NCBI RefSeq assembly: GCF_025370935.1
Contig: NC_133493.1
Span: 10,552,891-10,616,890, forward strand
DNA: 64,000 bases
Direction: 5' to 3'
Source: Choristoneura fumiferana
Taxonomy: Eukaryota > Arthropoda > Insecta > Lepidoptera > Tortricidae
The translations under genes and the position numbers were made by a program. Of this stretch, positions 11,101-20,084 are shown piece after piece (within the stretch, counting starts at the first letter, position 1; each line of letters starts with the position of its first letter). The notes beneath the pieces are model-generated. The model was not told the DNA's origin. It made no database searches and saw nothing but the letters and a program-made list of their open reading frames with translations.

Positions 11101-14100
11101 CGGGTGAGAAAATTAATTGTTTTATAGTTCAGTGATAGATATTGTTTTTCAGTATGAACATTGATACCAAATAATTCCATCATTAGTTATGAATTCAATT
11201 GTTTTATTTTTGGATACTGTTTGTATGTGCCAAATTTAAGAAGTTAACCCCCTGTCACAAAATATATAATAGTACTAACGTACAGAATGGCCAGATTCGA
11301 GTTACCCCACCCCTCAAGCGCAGATTGCAGGAAAACCGCAGGAAAGCAGCATGGCTACTACAAAACTCGAAACTCGAAGTTCGTATCGTACCGTCCCTCT
11401 CACTCTCGTATTAAATAGTATAAGTGTCAGAGGGACCACACGACACGAACTTCCGAGTTTCGTAGTAGCCCTGCTGTCGGGTGCGCAACACGATGTATGT
11501 CGGCCGCACGGCACTAAGTTCGGGAGCAATAATTTTGCGAAATGTTAACGGCACCCTCCCTACTTCCTTTTATAAAAAATAAATAATGATTTCTGAAACT
11601 ATTGCGATTAATACATGAAATAACTACCTACCAAATAATTCGTTTAAGTTTGTAGTTGTACCTAAATCTATTGTAATTGAAAATAATAATGCTTAAATAC
11701 ACAGACAGACACATTTTAAGTAGGTTTAAATAAATAGGAAAGATTAACGATTACATTTATTTGCACATATCTAAGCCATACCTACATATAAGTACCTTTA
11801 AATGTCATTGGTAGTACTTATAGTACTAGGGTTTTGCGATAGTCAGCCCTGTGTGTCTTACGCACGCGTGTACAGACGTCGTCGTGATTATGTAGATTCA
11901 AGAACGCGTATTTTGGTCGTGGCCGCCGTGTGCCCCTGTTCTTGTTTCATCATCCACTGATTAAATTTATTCGACGGATAAATGTGATGCCGTCTCTTTT
12001 TGTTTTGTTCGAATAGACGGAGACGGCATCACATTTATCCGTCAAACTAATCAATGGGTGGTGAAACAGCCCTTTAAAGAAGTTTGTTTCATCACCTCAA
12101 ACACTAGTTAGTCTACACAATAGGCCTAGTTATCTTAAAAAAATCAGATTTTCAGAAATATTGGACACATTGTTCTCTTGTCAATTAAACTAAAAATGAT
12201 AAAATACAAGTTCCGCGTGACGTGAAGCCCCCTGGTTAAAGTCGCGGGTTCACGGTGGATGCAGACGCTTCTAACCGAAGCAACTGGAGGTCTATGGGGG
12301 AGGCCTATGTCTGACAGTGGACGGGACGTCCTATGGTTGATAATGATGATGAACCTGGCAGACTAAATATTTTTTTTTTACACAGGAATCAACCCTATAT
12401 TGTTTAACTGACGGATAAATGAGATGCCGTCTCCATCTATTCGAAGTAAACAAACAGAGGCTGCATAACATTTATCCATGGGTGGTGAAACAGCCCCTTA
12501 GTCCTATATTGGTGTTGTAGTCATGTAGTGTAGTGGGTCCATGGTTGGTGACACTCACCTTGCTTGTCTCTCAACCTATAGTATAAAAGACATACCTTGA
12601 TGGTTGTAATATGAGTCCGTTGTCGCCTCTTCTTGCACTGTGCCTGATGTTTCCGCTGCAGCTTTATCCGGCGCACCATTCGGTCCACCTCGGCAACTGG
12701 AGAAGTCTTCTTCGCAATTATTAAGTCTATCAGGTGAACTTTCTGCAAAATATTTTTTTTTATAAAAATAGGGCAAGTTGGAAATCCAATGGAGATTGAG
12801 CCCAGCTGTGGAACATCACTAAAGGGCGGATGATGGATGCAATATGGTGACGAAAGCATAAGATGGATACAAATTTTATTAAACTTCGATTAATAATTTT
12901 GTATAAAATGTATAGAAATTTGAGTGATGGTGATAATGTTTCTAATAATGGGGAAGTATCACTATGAATATGCACCTCTTACATACTGAAATATAAAAAG
13001 AATGCAGTGAAAATATGTATTATACTTATAGAAAAAAAATACGATTATTTACTACAACAATAAATTTATCTAACTATTTTTCAATTAATTTTTCTTTTTT
13101 AAACCAGTTGTAGTCATATCCATATTACGCATATAGTTTGACATGAATTTGACATCAATTGCATCCACCATCCGCCCACTGAACATCACCAAACACTAAA
13201 AAAAAGTGTCGGTCTAAAATTCGTTACATGCCACAGACAAGTATATGGACGGTATGGGTGTGTTGAATGGAACGAGGTATACTATAAATGATTCTGAGTC
13301 AACCACTTACAGAAGAAGCAATGCTGAATAACAAATTCATTACATGGGTCATTGCATCTACTGTCTTGATTTTGGTACAAGGGAGAGTGTAACATGTATC
13401 TGAGGCTTCCCAATTAAGATAATAATAGTCACATTCGGTGTGCTAAAGCCTCATTAAAATATTATAAGATTTAACAATAGTTGGTAAATGAAACATAGGA
13501 TGGCAAAACTGGTTTTCAATGTTCTTAGACCAGAAAATGGTTTGTTCAGTTTTATCTATACAATCTATGGCCATATTTATGAAACAAGAGAAGAAACTGT
13601 GCAAACAGAGGCTGAATTGTCTATTTGACAAGTGTAAGCTATAAAGTTATCTTATTCACTGCTTTGTTTTGGTGCAAGCTGTAAGTATGTAGCAAGTTTT
13701 TATTTTAATACATAAATAGTGCAGGAGTGCTTGAGATTGCATTTACCATCTTTTTCTACCCTCGATAGTGATTCCAAGTACTTTGCACAATATGGCTCTT
13801 GAGTTTCTATTGGCTAACGCGTGGGTGCTTGCAATCACATTCACCAGCTCTTTCTACCCTAATTCTATTCCATATGGCAGAGAGAAGTAGTGAAAATGAT
13901 TGTTTCCAAGTAGGTATGTTAGACAAAAATCCTCCTGTTGTCTTATTATGTTAGGATTACTGCAGTTGATAGATATTTAGGGCCTGTTTTACATTTCATT
14001 GATAAATTTTGTGTGACAGATAAATGTATTGCTATCTCTGTTTATTTAGAAAAAACAGACGTAGACGGCATCACAATATCTGTCACATAGAGTTACCAAT

Positions 14101-15010
14101 AAGAAACAGGCCCAAACAGTACTAGAGGCACCTTTTTACAGGCCTCTCTTCCTCACTGGGCACGTGCCCAGGGACCCCAATTGAAACAAGCCCCCTAGTC
14201 CCTACTCCATCACCAAACTATAACCGATAGCTACTCAACTCTCGTCTGAAAGCCAGGCTTATTTAATGTATGCAGCATGTTGTGCCAAAGGCCTCTAATA
14301 GGTGAAAGATGGCCCTGCTTTTACAATAGCAGCCAGCAGGGTAAGCAAATAGGATGGTTATAGCAACCAAATTTAACAAGTTTTGTTGCATAAATAAATC
14401 AGAGTTCAATATTATTACATAACTACTGGTTCTAAGTCCCCAATCTGCACTGGGATCGCTTAGGAACTATGGCCCAAGCCCTCTTATTCTGAGAGGAGGC
14501 CTGTGGCTAGCAGTGCGACGAGTATAGGTTGGGATGAGTTACAACTTTACTAGACTAAGGGGCTGTTTCACCATCCATTGATTAGTGTTAACTGGCGGTT
14601 AGGTGTGATGCCATCTCTATTTGTTTTGTTCGAATAGACAGAGACGGCATCACATTTAACCATCGGTTAACGCTAATCAATAGATGGTGAAACAGCCCCT
14701 AAAAGTTTACCTACATCCTTACTAAAGGGGCTACTTAACTATTCTTCCTTTTTTTTGAACTATTAGACTATTGAAATTGAAATACTTAGCTTTGCCAAGC
14801 AAAATATATAGTTTGCTGTATAATCACTGATTTCGGTATATCTTTAATCTCAAATAATATCTAAAGCAGAAATTATATCTTACAGCTAAAGTTCAAACAA
14901 ATACTTGCCTTAACATTGGATGGTAGGCTCATAGATTTGGCGACTTGCTGCAGGTATCTGTACGAGCAACGTTCTAAATTACTCGTAGAAAACTCTAGAG
15001 TATCGCTCAT
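5151..15010 (-). CDS. Gene A: five-exon uncharacterised protein with SAP-like N-terminus
   Basis: I do not recognise this protein. Exons in order of translation are 14909-15010, 12596-12742, 7725-8042, 6899-7169 and 5151-5407. Every junction keeps phase (0,0,0,1), for 1095 nt or 364 aa plus TAG. Four acceptors are AG; donors are GT except intron 1, which reads AAG|GCAAGT, a good GC-AG donor. The start ATG at 15010 opens the frame. Residues about 10-45 (LQQVAKSMSLPSNVKKVHLI) have the spacing of a SAP-like helix-turn-helix. Residues 50-83 are strongly basic. The middle is rich in Ile/Thr/Pro and the C-terminus is mixed charged with no membrane segment. A nuclear, nucleic-acid-binding role is inference only. 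Introns are full of transposons. The exon model is firm because five independent phases agree; function is open. Confidence 0.72.
5551..5921. mobile_element. GGCTGCG...MITE split by a family-1 SINE, intron 4 of gene A
   Basis: The MITE arms are 5551-5607 (GGCTGCGTATCCATCAGAG) and 5867-5921 (CTCTAGTGGAAACAGC), inverted with respect to each other. A minus-strand SINE of family 1 fills 5608-5866, ending in its A box at GGCCATCTGGACGTC. The same MITE occurs at 35849-36072. Confidence 0.65.
5975..6190 (-). mobile_element. Short Helitron, in an intron of gene A
   Basis: Minus-strand copy ending CTAG (5975-5978) next to A at 5974, with the CGCGG..CCGCG hairpin. The 5' end is diverged near 6190, so the TC start is not clear. 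Confidence 0.65.
6345..6510 (+). mobile_element. LINE 3' UTR with (TTTGAC)n tail
   Basis: ACCTCGTTGAGTTTCTTGCC, TCTTCTCAACAGAGGC and TTTGACTTTGACTTTGACA tail. Same 3' end at 43370-43520 (plus) and 7330-7480 (minus, without tail); a relative at 25985-26115 ends in (TTTGAA)n. Confidence 0.65.
6675..6855 (+). repeat. CTCGTTTGCCATCC repeat, copy 1
   Basis: Runs from GTGAAATTACTGGCACTTG through AACGCATCTGCAATCCCC to CTCGTTTGCCATCCAGTTG and a poly-A stretch. The poly-A end suggests a retroposed element. Other copies: 30350-30652, 45262-45432 (minus), 45630-45763, 57530-57632. Confidence 0.7.
7195..7660. repeat. Composite of old repeats in intron 3 of gene A
   Basis: Two pieces of the GAGTCGGACTCG repeat (7198-7245; 7595-7655 inverted) enclose a minus LINE 3' fragment (AATCCGGCAAGAAACTCAAC, 7380-7480). 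Confidence 0.5.
8505..8580 (+). mobile_element. SINE family 3, 3' end fragment, intron of gene A
   Basis: CCCAAGCCCTCTTGTTCTG to GGCTGGGATGATGATGAT, the last 75 bases of the family. A similar piece lies at 14455-14535. Confidence 0.65.
8727..8897 (+). other. Exon-like stretch with stop and poly-A signal, antisense in gene A intron
   Basis: CTTGCACAG acceptor, then 28 open codons (SEVRNGANSKDSIRKEDNHQ) to TGA at 8813-8815 and AATAAA at 8892-8897. It looks like a last exon, but no partner exon was found on the plus strand. It may be a retroposed or repeat-derived piece. Confidence 0.22.
8898..9789. other. Intron of gene A, nothing recognised
   Basis: Intronic AT-rich DNA. No exon with agreeing phase and no repeat that I could match. 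Confidence 0.5.
9790..9890 (-). mobile_element. LINE 3' end with (CAATA)n, intron of gene A
   Basis: ATTGTATTGTATTGTAACTC then TTTATTGTACATAAAAC; the minus sense is an AATAAAG-type end with a pentamer tail. Confidence 0.45.
10100..10385 (-). mobile_element. SINE family 2, minus copy of an inverted pair
   Basis: GACCATCACTGGGAATCG and AACCCAGGTCCTCGG give the tRNA-like head; the body block with CCCGTAAACC lies at about 10165. It faces the plus copy just to the right. Confidence 0.75.
10415..10720 (+). mobile_element. SINE family 2, plus copy of an inverted pair
   Basis: Starts near AGAAACGATATCTCTTGTCC, carries head GTAGCGGTATAGCACGCG with B box GGTTCGATTCC at about 10640 and tail TTTTTTCTGTGCATCTG. 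Inside an intron of gene A. Confidence 0.75.
11353..11470. repeat. Palindromic MITE (CGAAGTTCGT family), copy 2
   Basis: CTACTACAAAACTCGAAACT at the left and CCGAGTTTCGTAGTAGCC at the right are inverted; loop ATTAAATAGTATAAGTG. Within an intron of gene A. Confidence 0.75.
11940..12075. mobile_element. MITE (GGGGCTGTTTCACC family), second copy
   Basis: GTTTCATCATCCACTGATTA to GGGTGGTGAAACAGCCC with the GATGCCGTCTC / GAGACGGCATC stem inside. Left terminus diverged. Confidence 0.7.
12220..12350 (+). mobile_element. RTE-like LINE 3' fragment, intron of gene A
   Basis: TTAAAGTCGCGGGTTCACGG, GGAGGTCTATGGGGGAGGC and a GATGATGA end; plus-strand copy of the 4148-4430 family. Confidence 0.6.
12405..12500. 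mobile_element. MITE (GGGGCTGTTTCACC family), left end deleted
   Basis: ACGGATAAATGAGATGCCG, then GGGTGGTGAAACAGCCCC. About 40 bases of the left arm are missing. Confidence 0.6.
12820..13181. mobile_element. hAT-type MITE, second copy, intron 1 of gene A
   Basis: 362 bp with the same ends as the copy at 4737, and AACATCAC on both sides (12812-12819, 13182-13189). Interiors align along the length with indels. Confidence 0.85.
13190..13978. other. Intron 1 of gene A, nothing recognised
   Basis: Unique-looking DNA between two MITEs; no exon-like segment. Confidence 0.5.
13979..14115. mobile_element. Related MITE (GGGCCTGTTT ends)
   Basis: Ends GGGCCTGTTTTACATTTC and AAGAAACAGGCCC, with an inner stem around GACGGCATCAC. 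A sister family of the GGGGCTGTTTCACC element. Confidence 0.6.
14455..14537 (+). mobile_element. SINE family 3, 3' end fragment, intron 1 of gene A
   Basis: ATGGCCCAAGCCCTCTTATT and CGAGTATAGGTTGGGATGAG match the family end; slightly diverged. Confidence 0.6.
14559..14699. mobile_element. MITE with TAA duplication (GGGGCTGTTTCACC)
   Basis: 141 bp, ends GGGGCTGTTTCACC and GGTGAAACAGCCCC, flanked by TAA on both sides, as in PIF/Harbinger-type MITEs. Other copies: 11940-12075, 12405-12500 (left end lost) and 9985-10052 (right half). In intron 1 of gene A. Confidence 0.8.
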
Positions 15011-15497
15011 TTTCAAAATAAACTTGAATTCTTTTCCAGTTTCTTGATTATTTTTAGTTGCTCGCCGACATCAGCACGTGCGTCTAATTTCCAATATATA
15101 GCAAAGCAGGGATAATGCGTCACTCTAATCGTTAAATACCCTACTTACAAAAACAGTTGAATCTTTCGTGCACGACCCTTTAATTTGTATGTTATTAAAA
15201 ACATTTGCCAAAACTAATTCTACAATAATAAAACTTAATTTTCAAACTTTGAAGGTGAAAAAAAAAACTTGCTGGTTTGTTTGAGCTGTAGTTTTTCCAG
15301 ATTGTTAGATTGTTCGAGGCACTTTTGAAAACGTTCATTATTATTGAATTCATCTTAGCTGAAAATAGCATTATATTTAATTCACTACTAATTTTATTTT
15401 CAATCTTATATTGTTAACTTTTAACATTTATTTTGTAATTTGTTATGTACATGTCTAAGAGATATTTATGTGAGCTTGTCTTTAGGCTCTTGCTAAT
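15011..15497 (-). promoter_or_regulatory. Upstream region of gene A
   Basis: The leader and presumed promoter of gene A. An E-box CACGTG lies at 15075-15080, about 65 bases upstream of the ATG. No clear TATA box. The gypsy element begins 488 bp upstream of the start codon. Confidence 0.35.
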
Positions 15498-15662
15498 TGT
15501 TATGATGGGAATAAGATAATAAAACTGATCTTCATAGCATAATCAAGTAGTTTTAATAGAAAAACCAACGTACATCCTTGAGCAGAACACATACAGAGTC
15601 GAGCGCTCTACAGATAAGAAAAACCCAACAAAATGCGTTCAGAAACAACTAATCTTACAACA
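15498..15662 (-). repeat. 3' LTR of the gypsy element
   Basis: 165 bp, beginning and ending with the TG..CA dinucleotides usual for LTRs. It matches the LTR at 19802-19966 except for one base in the GATAAGAAAAACCC segment (AAAAA here, AGAAA there). Confidence 0.95.
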
Positions 15663-15675
15663 TCTCTCTTCTTTT
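15663..15675 (-). other. Polypurine tract of the gypsy element
   Basis: The minus strand reads AAAAGAAGAGAGA immediately before the 3' LTR, the expected place for second-strand priming. Confidence 0.8.
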
Positions 15676-15780
15676 AATTTGAGTATGAAAACAATTTACA
15701 CTATGTATTAAGTTTAAACATCTCAAAGTCAAATAAAATAATTTCTTATTTAATTAACACAAAGTTTTCCAGTCTTACAT

Positions 15781-18700
15781 TTAAAAATCAGTATCATAGT
15801 CATCTAAATATCTAGGTCTCCTAACAGGTCTTCTAGGCAATCTAGCATTATCATCTTGCAGCTGTGTCACCTCTTCGTTAATTACAGAACTGCTCTCCTC
15901 TGTACAGCTTTCATCGTCACTTACAATAATTTGTTCTTCCACTAGATTACCTGGAGGGCCTGAATGACTACTACTATTTTCAACATTATAAGAGGAATCA
16001 TTATGCTGCACTGGTGAAGTTTGATCTGGTGATTTTATCAAATGCCACCTATTTCTCCTGAACTTACCCCTTTTTGTGTCCACAATATATGAACGGGGCT
16101 CATCACACTTCTTCTCAATGGTACCATAGGTCTTCAAGTCAACAATCCATACTCTTTCATTTTGTTTTAACTCATCTAAATTTGAAGTTTTATGCCTTTT
16201 ATTGTAATAATATGCATCTTGGTGCTTTTTTTTCAATTTACAGTCTTTAATATTATTGTCAAACTGTACAGTTTTATTGAGTTTACTAGCTGGCATTGGA
16301 AGGTTATCTCTTAATTTGCGATTAAACATCATTTCTGCAGGACTATATCCTAATTCTGTTGGAGTATTTCTATATATCAAAAGGGCCATGTGAATGTCCT
16401 CATTCTTAGACAACAGAGACTTTGAGATTTTTACCCCTGATTCTGCCATACCATTACTCTGTGAAAAATAAGGGCTGCTGGTGACTGTTTTAAACCCATA
16501 CTCATCAGCAAATGATTTAAATTTTGATTTAAACTGAGTTCCACAATCTGACCTGACCACTTCTGGTATTCCATACCGAGAAAATACATTTTTACATGCA
16601 ATGATTACAGAATCTTCAGTTAAGTTTGTTAATTTAAATATTTCCAAGTATCTAGAATAATAGTCTATCATTACTATGTACCAATTATTATCATGTTTAA
16701 ATAAATCTATGCCAATTTTCTGCCATGGTCGGTCTGGGATGGGATCAATAATCATTTCTTCTTTGTGGTTTTTATACAATTCTATACATTTAGGACATGA
16801 TTTTACTTTGGTTTCTATCTGCTTTGATAAGCCTAACCACCAAACTGCTTGTTTAGCTCTGTTTCTGCATCTTGATATTCCTAAGTGACCCTCATGTATT
16901 TTATTTAATATATTTTTTTGCATTGACTCAGGTATTACTATTCTGGAATTATACAAAAGGAGATCTGCCTCAATTGAAAAATTATTCTTGTATTGATAAT
17001 ATTTGCTCAGAATTCCTAATTGATTTTTTGGTGGCCAACCCTTTACTGTAAATTCTTTTAGATTTTTACATATGTTACAATTTTTCTGTTCATCTAAAAT
17101 TTTTTTTAAACTTTCATCTTTCAAACCTTCGCTGACAAACATATTTATGTCCTGATGCTCCTCATCCAACTGATCCTCGTGATTAGGTAATGGCTGACGT
17201 GACAACATGTCTGCCACAGCCTGATCTTTGCCTGGAATATACCGGACCTCATAGTCATACCTAGACAATTTTAATCTGAATCTTAAAAGTCGTGGACTTA
17301 GATCATCTAATGGTTTGGTATGCAAGATTTGTAAAAGCGGTTTATGGTCTGTTTCCAATTGTATCTTGATGCCTACTACATAATCCCTAAATTTTTCAAC
17401 TGCCCAAACTAAAGCTAAACATTCTTTCTCAATTTGAGCGTAATGTTTCTCTGCCTCACTCAATGTTCTACTTCCATACATCACTACCACTCTTTTTCCT
17501 ACGTTATCTTCTTGCATCAGAACAGCTCCTAACCCAAATGAACTGCTATCGGCCGATACTATAATTTTATTTTCTGGATTATAGTGTGCCAGTGTGGGTG
17601 CTCTCTGCAATTTTCCCTTAATCTCATTGAAGGCTTTTTCCTGCTCAGATCCCCAAACATACATATGACTTTCTTTTAACAAATTGTGTAGTGGCTCCAA
17701 GATATGAGATTTGTTAGGTATGTATCTACCCACAAAATTAACCATACCTAAAAATTGGAGTAGCTCCTTTTTGTTGCTAGGAGGTTTTAAATCGGTTATT
17801 GCCCTAATACGTGCTGGATCTATTTTGATTCCATCCTCGCTAACTACATGCCCTAAGTAACTAATTTCAGTTACACCAAATACACATTTGCTCCTATTAA
17901 TAGTTATGCCCTCACTACTCAACCTTTTTAATACCTCCCTTAGTACTCTGTCATGTTCAGTCTTACTAGCTTCAAATATTAATATATCATCCATATGAAT
18001 TGCTATCTTCAGGTCTTTGAATAAATTTGTAAATTTCATACTGAAATATTCTGGGGCGCAATTCAAGCCAAAAGGCAATCTATTATAGACATACCGACCA
18101 AACGGTGTGATGATTGTAGTTAACTTTTTTGACATTTCATCTAACTTAATTTGGTGGAACCCAGAAGTGGCATCTATTTTTGAAAAATATTTTGCCCCCT
18201 TTAGTTTAGCCAGTGTATTTTCCACCTTGGGAATAGGATATACAGGGCGCAAAATATTTTTGTTGACCTTAGTATAGTCACCACATATACGTACTTTATT
18301 GTTTTTAAATACCACAACGATTGGGGAAACAAAATCTGTTGGCTCCTCTATTTGACTTATTATACCAAGCTGCTCTAACCTGTCTAGCTCTTCTTTTACT
18401 TTTGGCAACAAAGGAATCGAAACATTTCGAGGAGTAGTTTGAATATATGACTGTGGGTTATCTATTAATTTTATCTTGAACTCCTCTCGAAATACACCCA
18501 ACTCATCAAAAATATTAGGAAACTCCTTTTCAACCGAAACTCCCATATCACAGGTTTCTGGAGCTGCAATAGCACAGATGCTTACTATTTTCATTATTTC
18601 AATAGAGGATCTGCCTAATATTGCAGTTTTTAGCCCATTTATAACATAAACTCTCCCATCATAAATCCTATCTTTATAAGTTAACTTTAGATCTATGGTA

Positions 18701-19728
18701 CCAATTACCTTAAGCTTTACACCATCAGGGCCTTTTATTGTATCATCACACTTCACCAGTGGCAGCTTGAATGAATGAGCCCAGTTACTAGGCACTGCAC
18801 TCACATCTGCTCCTGTGTCGATTAAAAATTTAACAGTATCAATAAATACATTAGCCTGAGAAACTTCTACATCAATCATATAGTTTTGCTTTGGTTCACC
18901 CATACTACTGACCTTAAAAACAGTCTCATTTTTAATTTCTTCCATATTCCTTACTGCTTTGGCACGGCATAATTTTGCAAAATGGCCTACTCGCTGACAG
19001 TTGTGACATGTTGCCTTATAAGCTGGACACAAATGTTTTTGGTGTCTTTCCAGTCCGCAAAACCAACATTTCTCACTAGTTTTTCCTTTGTTCTGTTTCA
19101 TTCTATTTACTCTTAGATCCTCTTTTTTCTCCAGCAACTCTTTTCCCTCCTCCTGCATCTCTGCCTGCCTACACAGAAGTGTTGCTTCTTCAAGCGTCAG
19201 GTCATTTTTTAACAGCATTCTTTCTCCCGCCTTTCTATCTCTGATGCCGATGACCAGCCGGTCCCTTATCAAATCGTCTTTAAGAGACCCAAACTCGCAG
19301 TTTATTGCGAGTTTATGTAGCTGCGTAATGAAATCATCCACTTTTTCTTCCTCCTTCTGCACGCAACTATTGAACTTGTATCTTTCGAATATAACATTGC
19401 GTTTAGGCGCGAAGAAATTGTCAAATTCTTTTATTAGCGAGTTGTAATCTTTTATGTTGTAGAACTGTATCAATATGTCTTCGGCCTTTTCGCCCATACA
19501 ATATAACAAACAATCTATTTTATCCTTCTCAGAAGACTTGCCCGCTCCTGACAAACTCATATATCTCGTGAACCTGGCTTTATACTTCGGCCATTCTTCT
19601 GGCACGAAGCTAAATGCTCCCGGTGCTGCTATCTTTACAGATTTATTTAATTTACTCTCCAGACTCCCCTGTTTGACTGACTCTGATCCATCTGCACGGC
19701 CGCCCCCTGACTCGGTTTCGTTCTGCAT
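15781..19728 (-). CDS. Gag-pol polyprotein of the gypsy element
   Basis: One 1315-aa frame. Gag-like N-terminus to about residue 215; two CCHC zinc knuckles (C221, C224, H229, C234 and C241, C244, H249, C254); aspartic protease with DTGADVSAVP (D304); reverse transcriptase with catalytic D519 and HMDD at 578-581; RNase H with D727, E767 and D794; integrase with an HHCC zinc finger (H945, H948, C978, C981) and the triad D1008, D1061, E1096. The gap between the last two integrase acids is 34 residues, one short of the usual 35. It makes the capsid and enzymes for copying and inserting the element. There is no frameshift between gag and pol, so a single polyprotein is expected. The start is 73 bases from the LTR, consistent with a short leader. 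Confidence 0.93.
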   Translation of the reverse strand: MQNETESGGGRADGSESVKQGSLESKLNKSVKIAAPGAFSFVPEEWPKYKARFTRYMSLSGAGKSSEKDKIDCLLYCMGEKAEDILIQFYNIKDYNSLIKEFDNFFAPKRNVIFERYKFNSCVQKEEEKVDDFITQLHKLAINCEFGSLKDDLIRDRLVIGIRDRKAGERMLLKNDLTLEEATLLCRQAEMQEEGKELLEKKEDLRVNRMKQNKGKTSEKCWFCGLERHQKHLCPAYKATCHNCQRVGHFAKLCRAKAVRNMEEIKNETVFKVSSMGEPKQNYMIDVEVSQANVFIDTVKFLIDTGADVSAVPSNWAHSFKLPLVKCDDTIKGPDGVKLKVIGTIDLKLTYKDRIYDGRVYVINGLKTAILGRSSIEIMKIVSICAIAAPETCDMGVSVEKEFPNIFDELGVFREEFKIKLIDNPQSYIQTTPRNVSIPLLPKVKEELDRLEQLGIISQIEEPTDFVSPIVVVFKNNKVRICGDYTKVNKNILRPVYPIPKVENTLAKLKGAKYFSKIDATSGFHQIKLDEMSKKLTTIITPFGRYVYNRLPFGLNCAPEYFSMKFTNLFKDLKIAIHMDDILIFEASKTEHDRVLREVLKRLSSEGITINRSKCVFGVTEISYLGHVVSEDGIKIDPARIRAITDLKPPSNKKELLQFLGMVNFVGRYIPNKSHILEPLHNLLKESHMYVWGSEQEKAFNEIKGKLQRAPTLAHYNPENKIIVSADSSSFGLGAVLMQEDNVGKRVVVMYGSRTLSEAEKHYAQIEKECLALVWAVEKFRDYVVGIKIQLETDHKPLLQILHTKPLDDLSPRLLRFRLKLSRYDYEVRYIPGKDQAVADMLSRQPLPNHEDQLDEEHQDINMFVSEGLKDESLKKILDEQKNCNICKNLKEFTVKGWPPKNQLGILSKYYQYKNNFSIEADLLLYNSRIVIPESMQKNILNKIHEGHLGISRCRNRAKQAVWWLGLSKQIETKVKSCPKCIELYKNHKEEMIIDPIPDRPWQKIGIDLFKHDNNWYIVMIDYYSRYLEIFKLTNLTEDSVIIACKNVFSRYGIPEVVRSDCGTQFKSKFKSFADEYGFKTVTSSPYFSQSNGMAESGVKISKSLLSKNEDIHMALLIYRNTPTELGYSPAEMMFNRKLRDNLPMPASKLNKTVQFDNNIKDCKLKKKHQDAYYYNKRHKTSNLDELKQNERVWIVDLKTYGTIEKKCDEPRSYIVDTKRGKFRRNRWHLIKSPDQTSPVQHNDSSYNVENSSSHSGPPGNLVEEQIIVSDDESCTEESSSVINEEVTQLQDDNARLPRRPVRRPRYLDDYDTDF

Positions 19729-19789
19729 CTTGAATTTCCCAACTCGTACTTAGGTACTGAATATTATTTACTCACTGAATTTGCTTTTA

Positions 19790-19801
19790 CCGCTGCCACC
19801 A
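19790..19801 (-). other. Primer binding site of the gypsy element
   Basis: Directly next to the 5' LTR the minus strand reads TGGTGGCAGCGG. TGG pairs with the CCA end of a tRNA primer. I could not assign the tRNA. Confidence 0.7.
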
Positions 19802-19966
19802 TGTTATGATGGGAATAAGATAATAAAACTGATCTTCATAGCATAATCAAGTAGTTTTAATAGAAAAACCAACGTACATCCTTGAGCAGAACACATACAG
19901 AGTCGAGCGCTCTACAGATAAGAGAAACCCAACAAAATGCGTTCAGAAACAACTAATCTTACAACA
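19802..19966 (-). repeat. 5' LTR of the gypsy element
   Basis: 165 bp, same ends and length as the other LTR. Being on the minus strand, it holds the promoter and start of transcription of the element; no convincing TATA box was picked out. Confidence 0.95.
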
Positions 19967-20084
19967 CTAATGAAGGCAGTTGCTTTTTTGACTTTTCCAA
20001 ATCCATTTTTCTCTTGAAGGGATGAACTGGATTGGTACTGCAATCAAACAGTTTTATTGTATTAAACTTATTTTATTTGGAGCA

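Larger units (their letters stand above)
15498..19966 (-). mobile_element. Complete Ty3/gypsy LTR retrotransposon
   Basis: A 4469-bp element on the minus strand bounded by direct 165-bp LTRs and flanked by CTAAT on both sides (15493-15497 and 19967-19971), a 5-bp target duplication. It has a primer binding site, a polypurine tract and one open frame of 1315 codons. The LTRs differ at one base that I can see, and the frame is unbroken, so the insertion looks recent and the element may be active. It lies between the 5' end of gene A and the 3' end of gene B. Short LTRs and a single fused frame suggest the Mag/K02A2.6-like group, which is an inference. No envelope-like frame is present. Confidence 0.95.

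Noticed and set aside
12576..12776. Acidic reading frame over the second exon of gene A
   Set aside because: Its phase does not match exons 1 and 3; the other frame joins in phase at both ends.
16676..19753. Plus-strand frames across the retrotransposon
   Set aside because: They are antisense shadows of the gag-pol frame.
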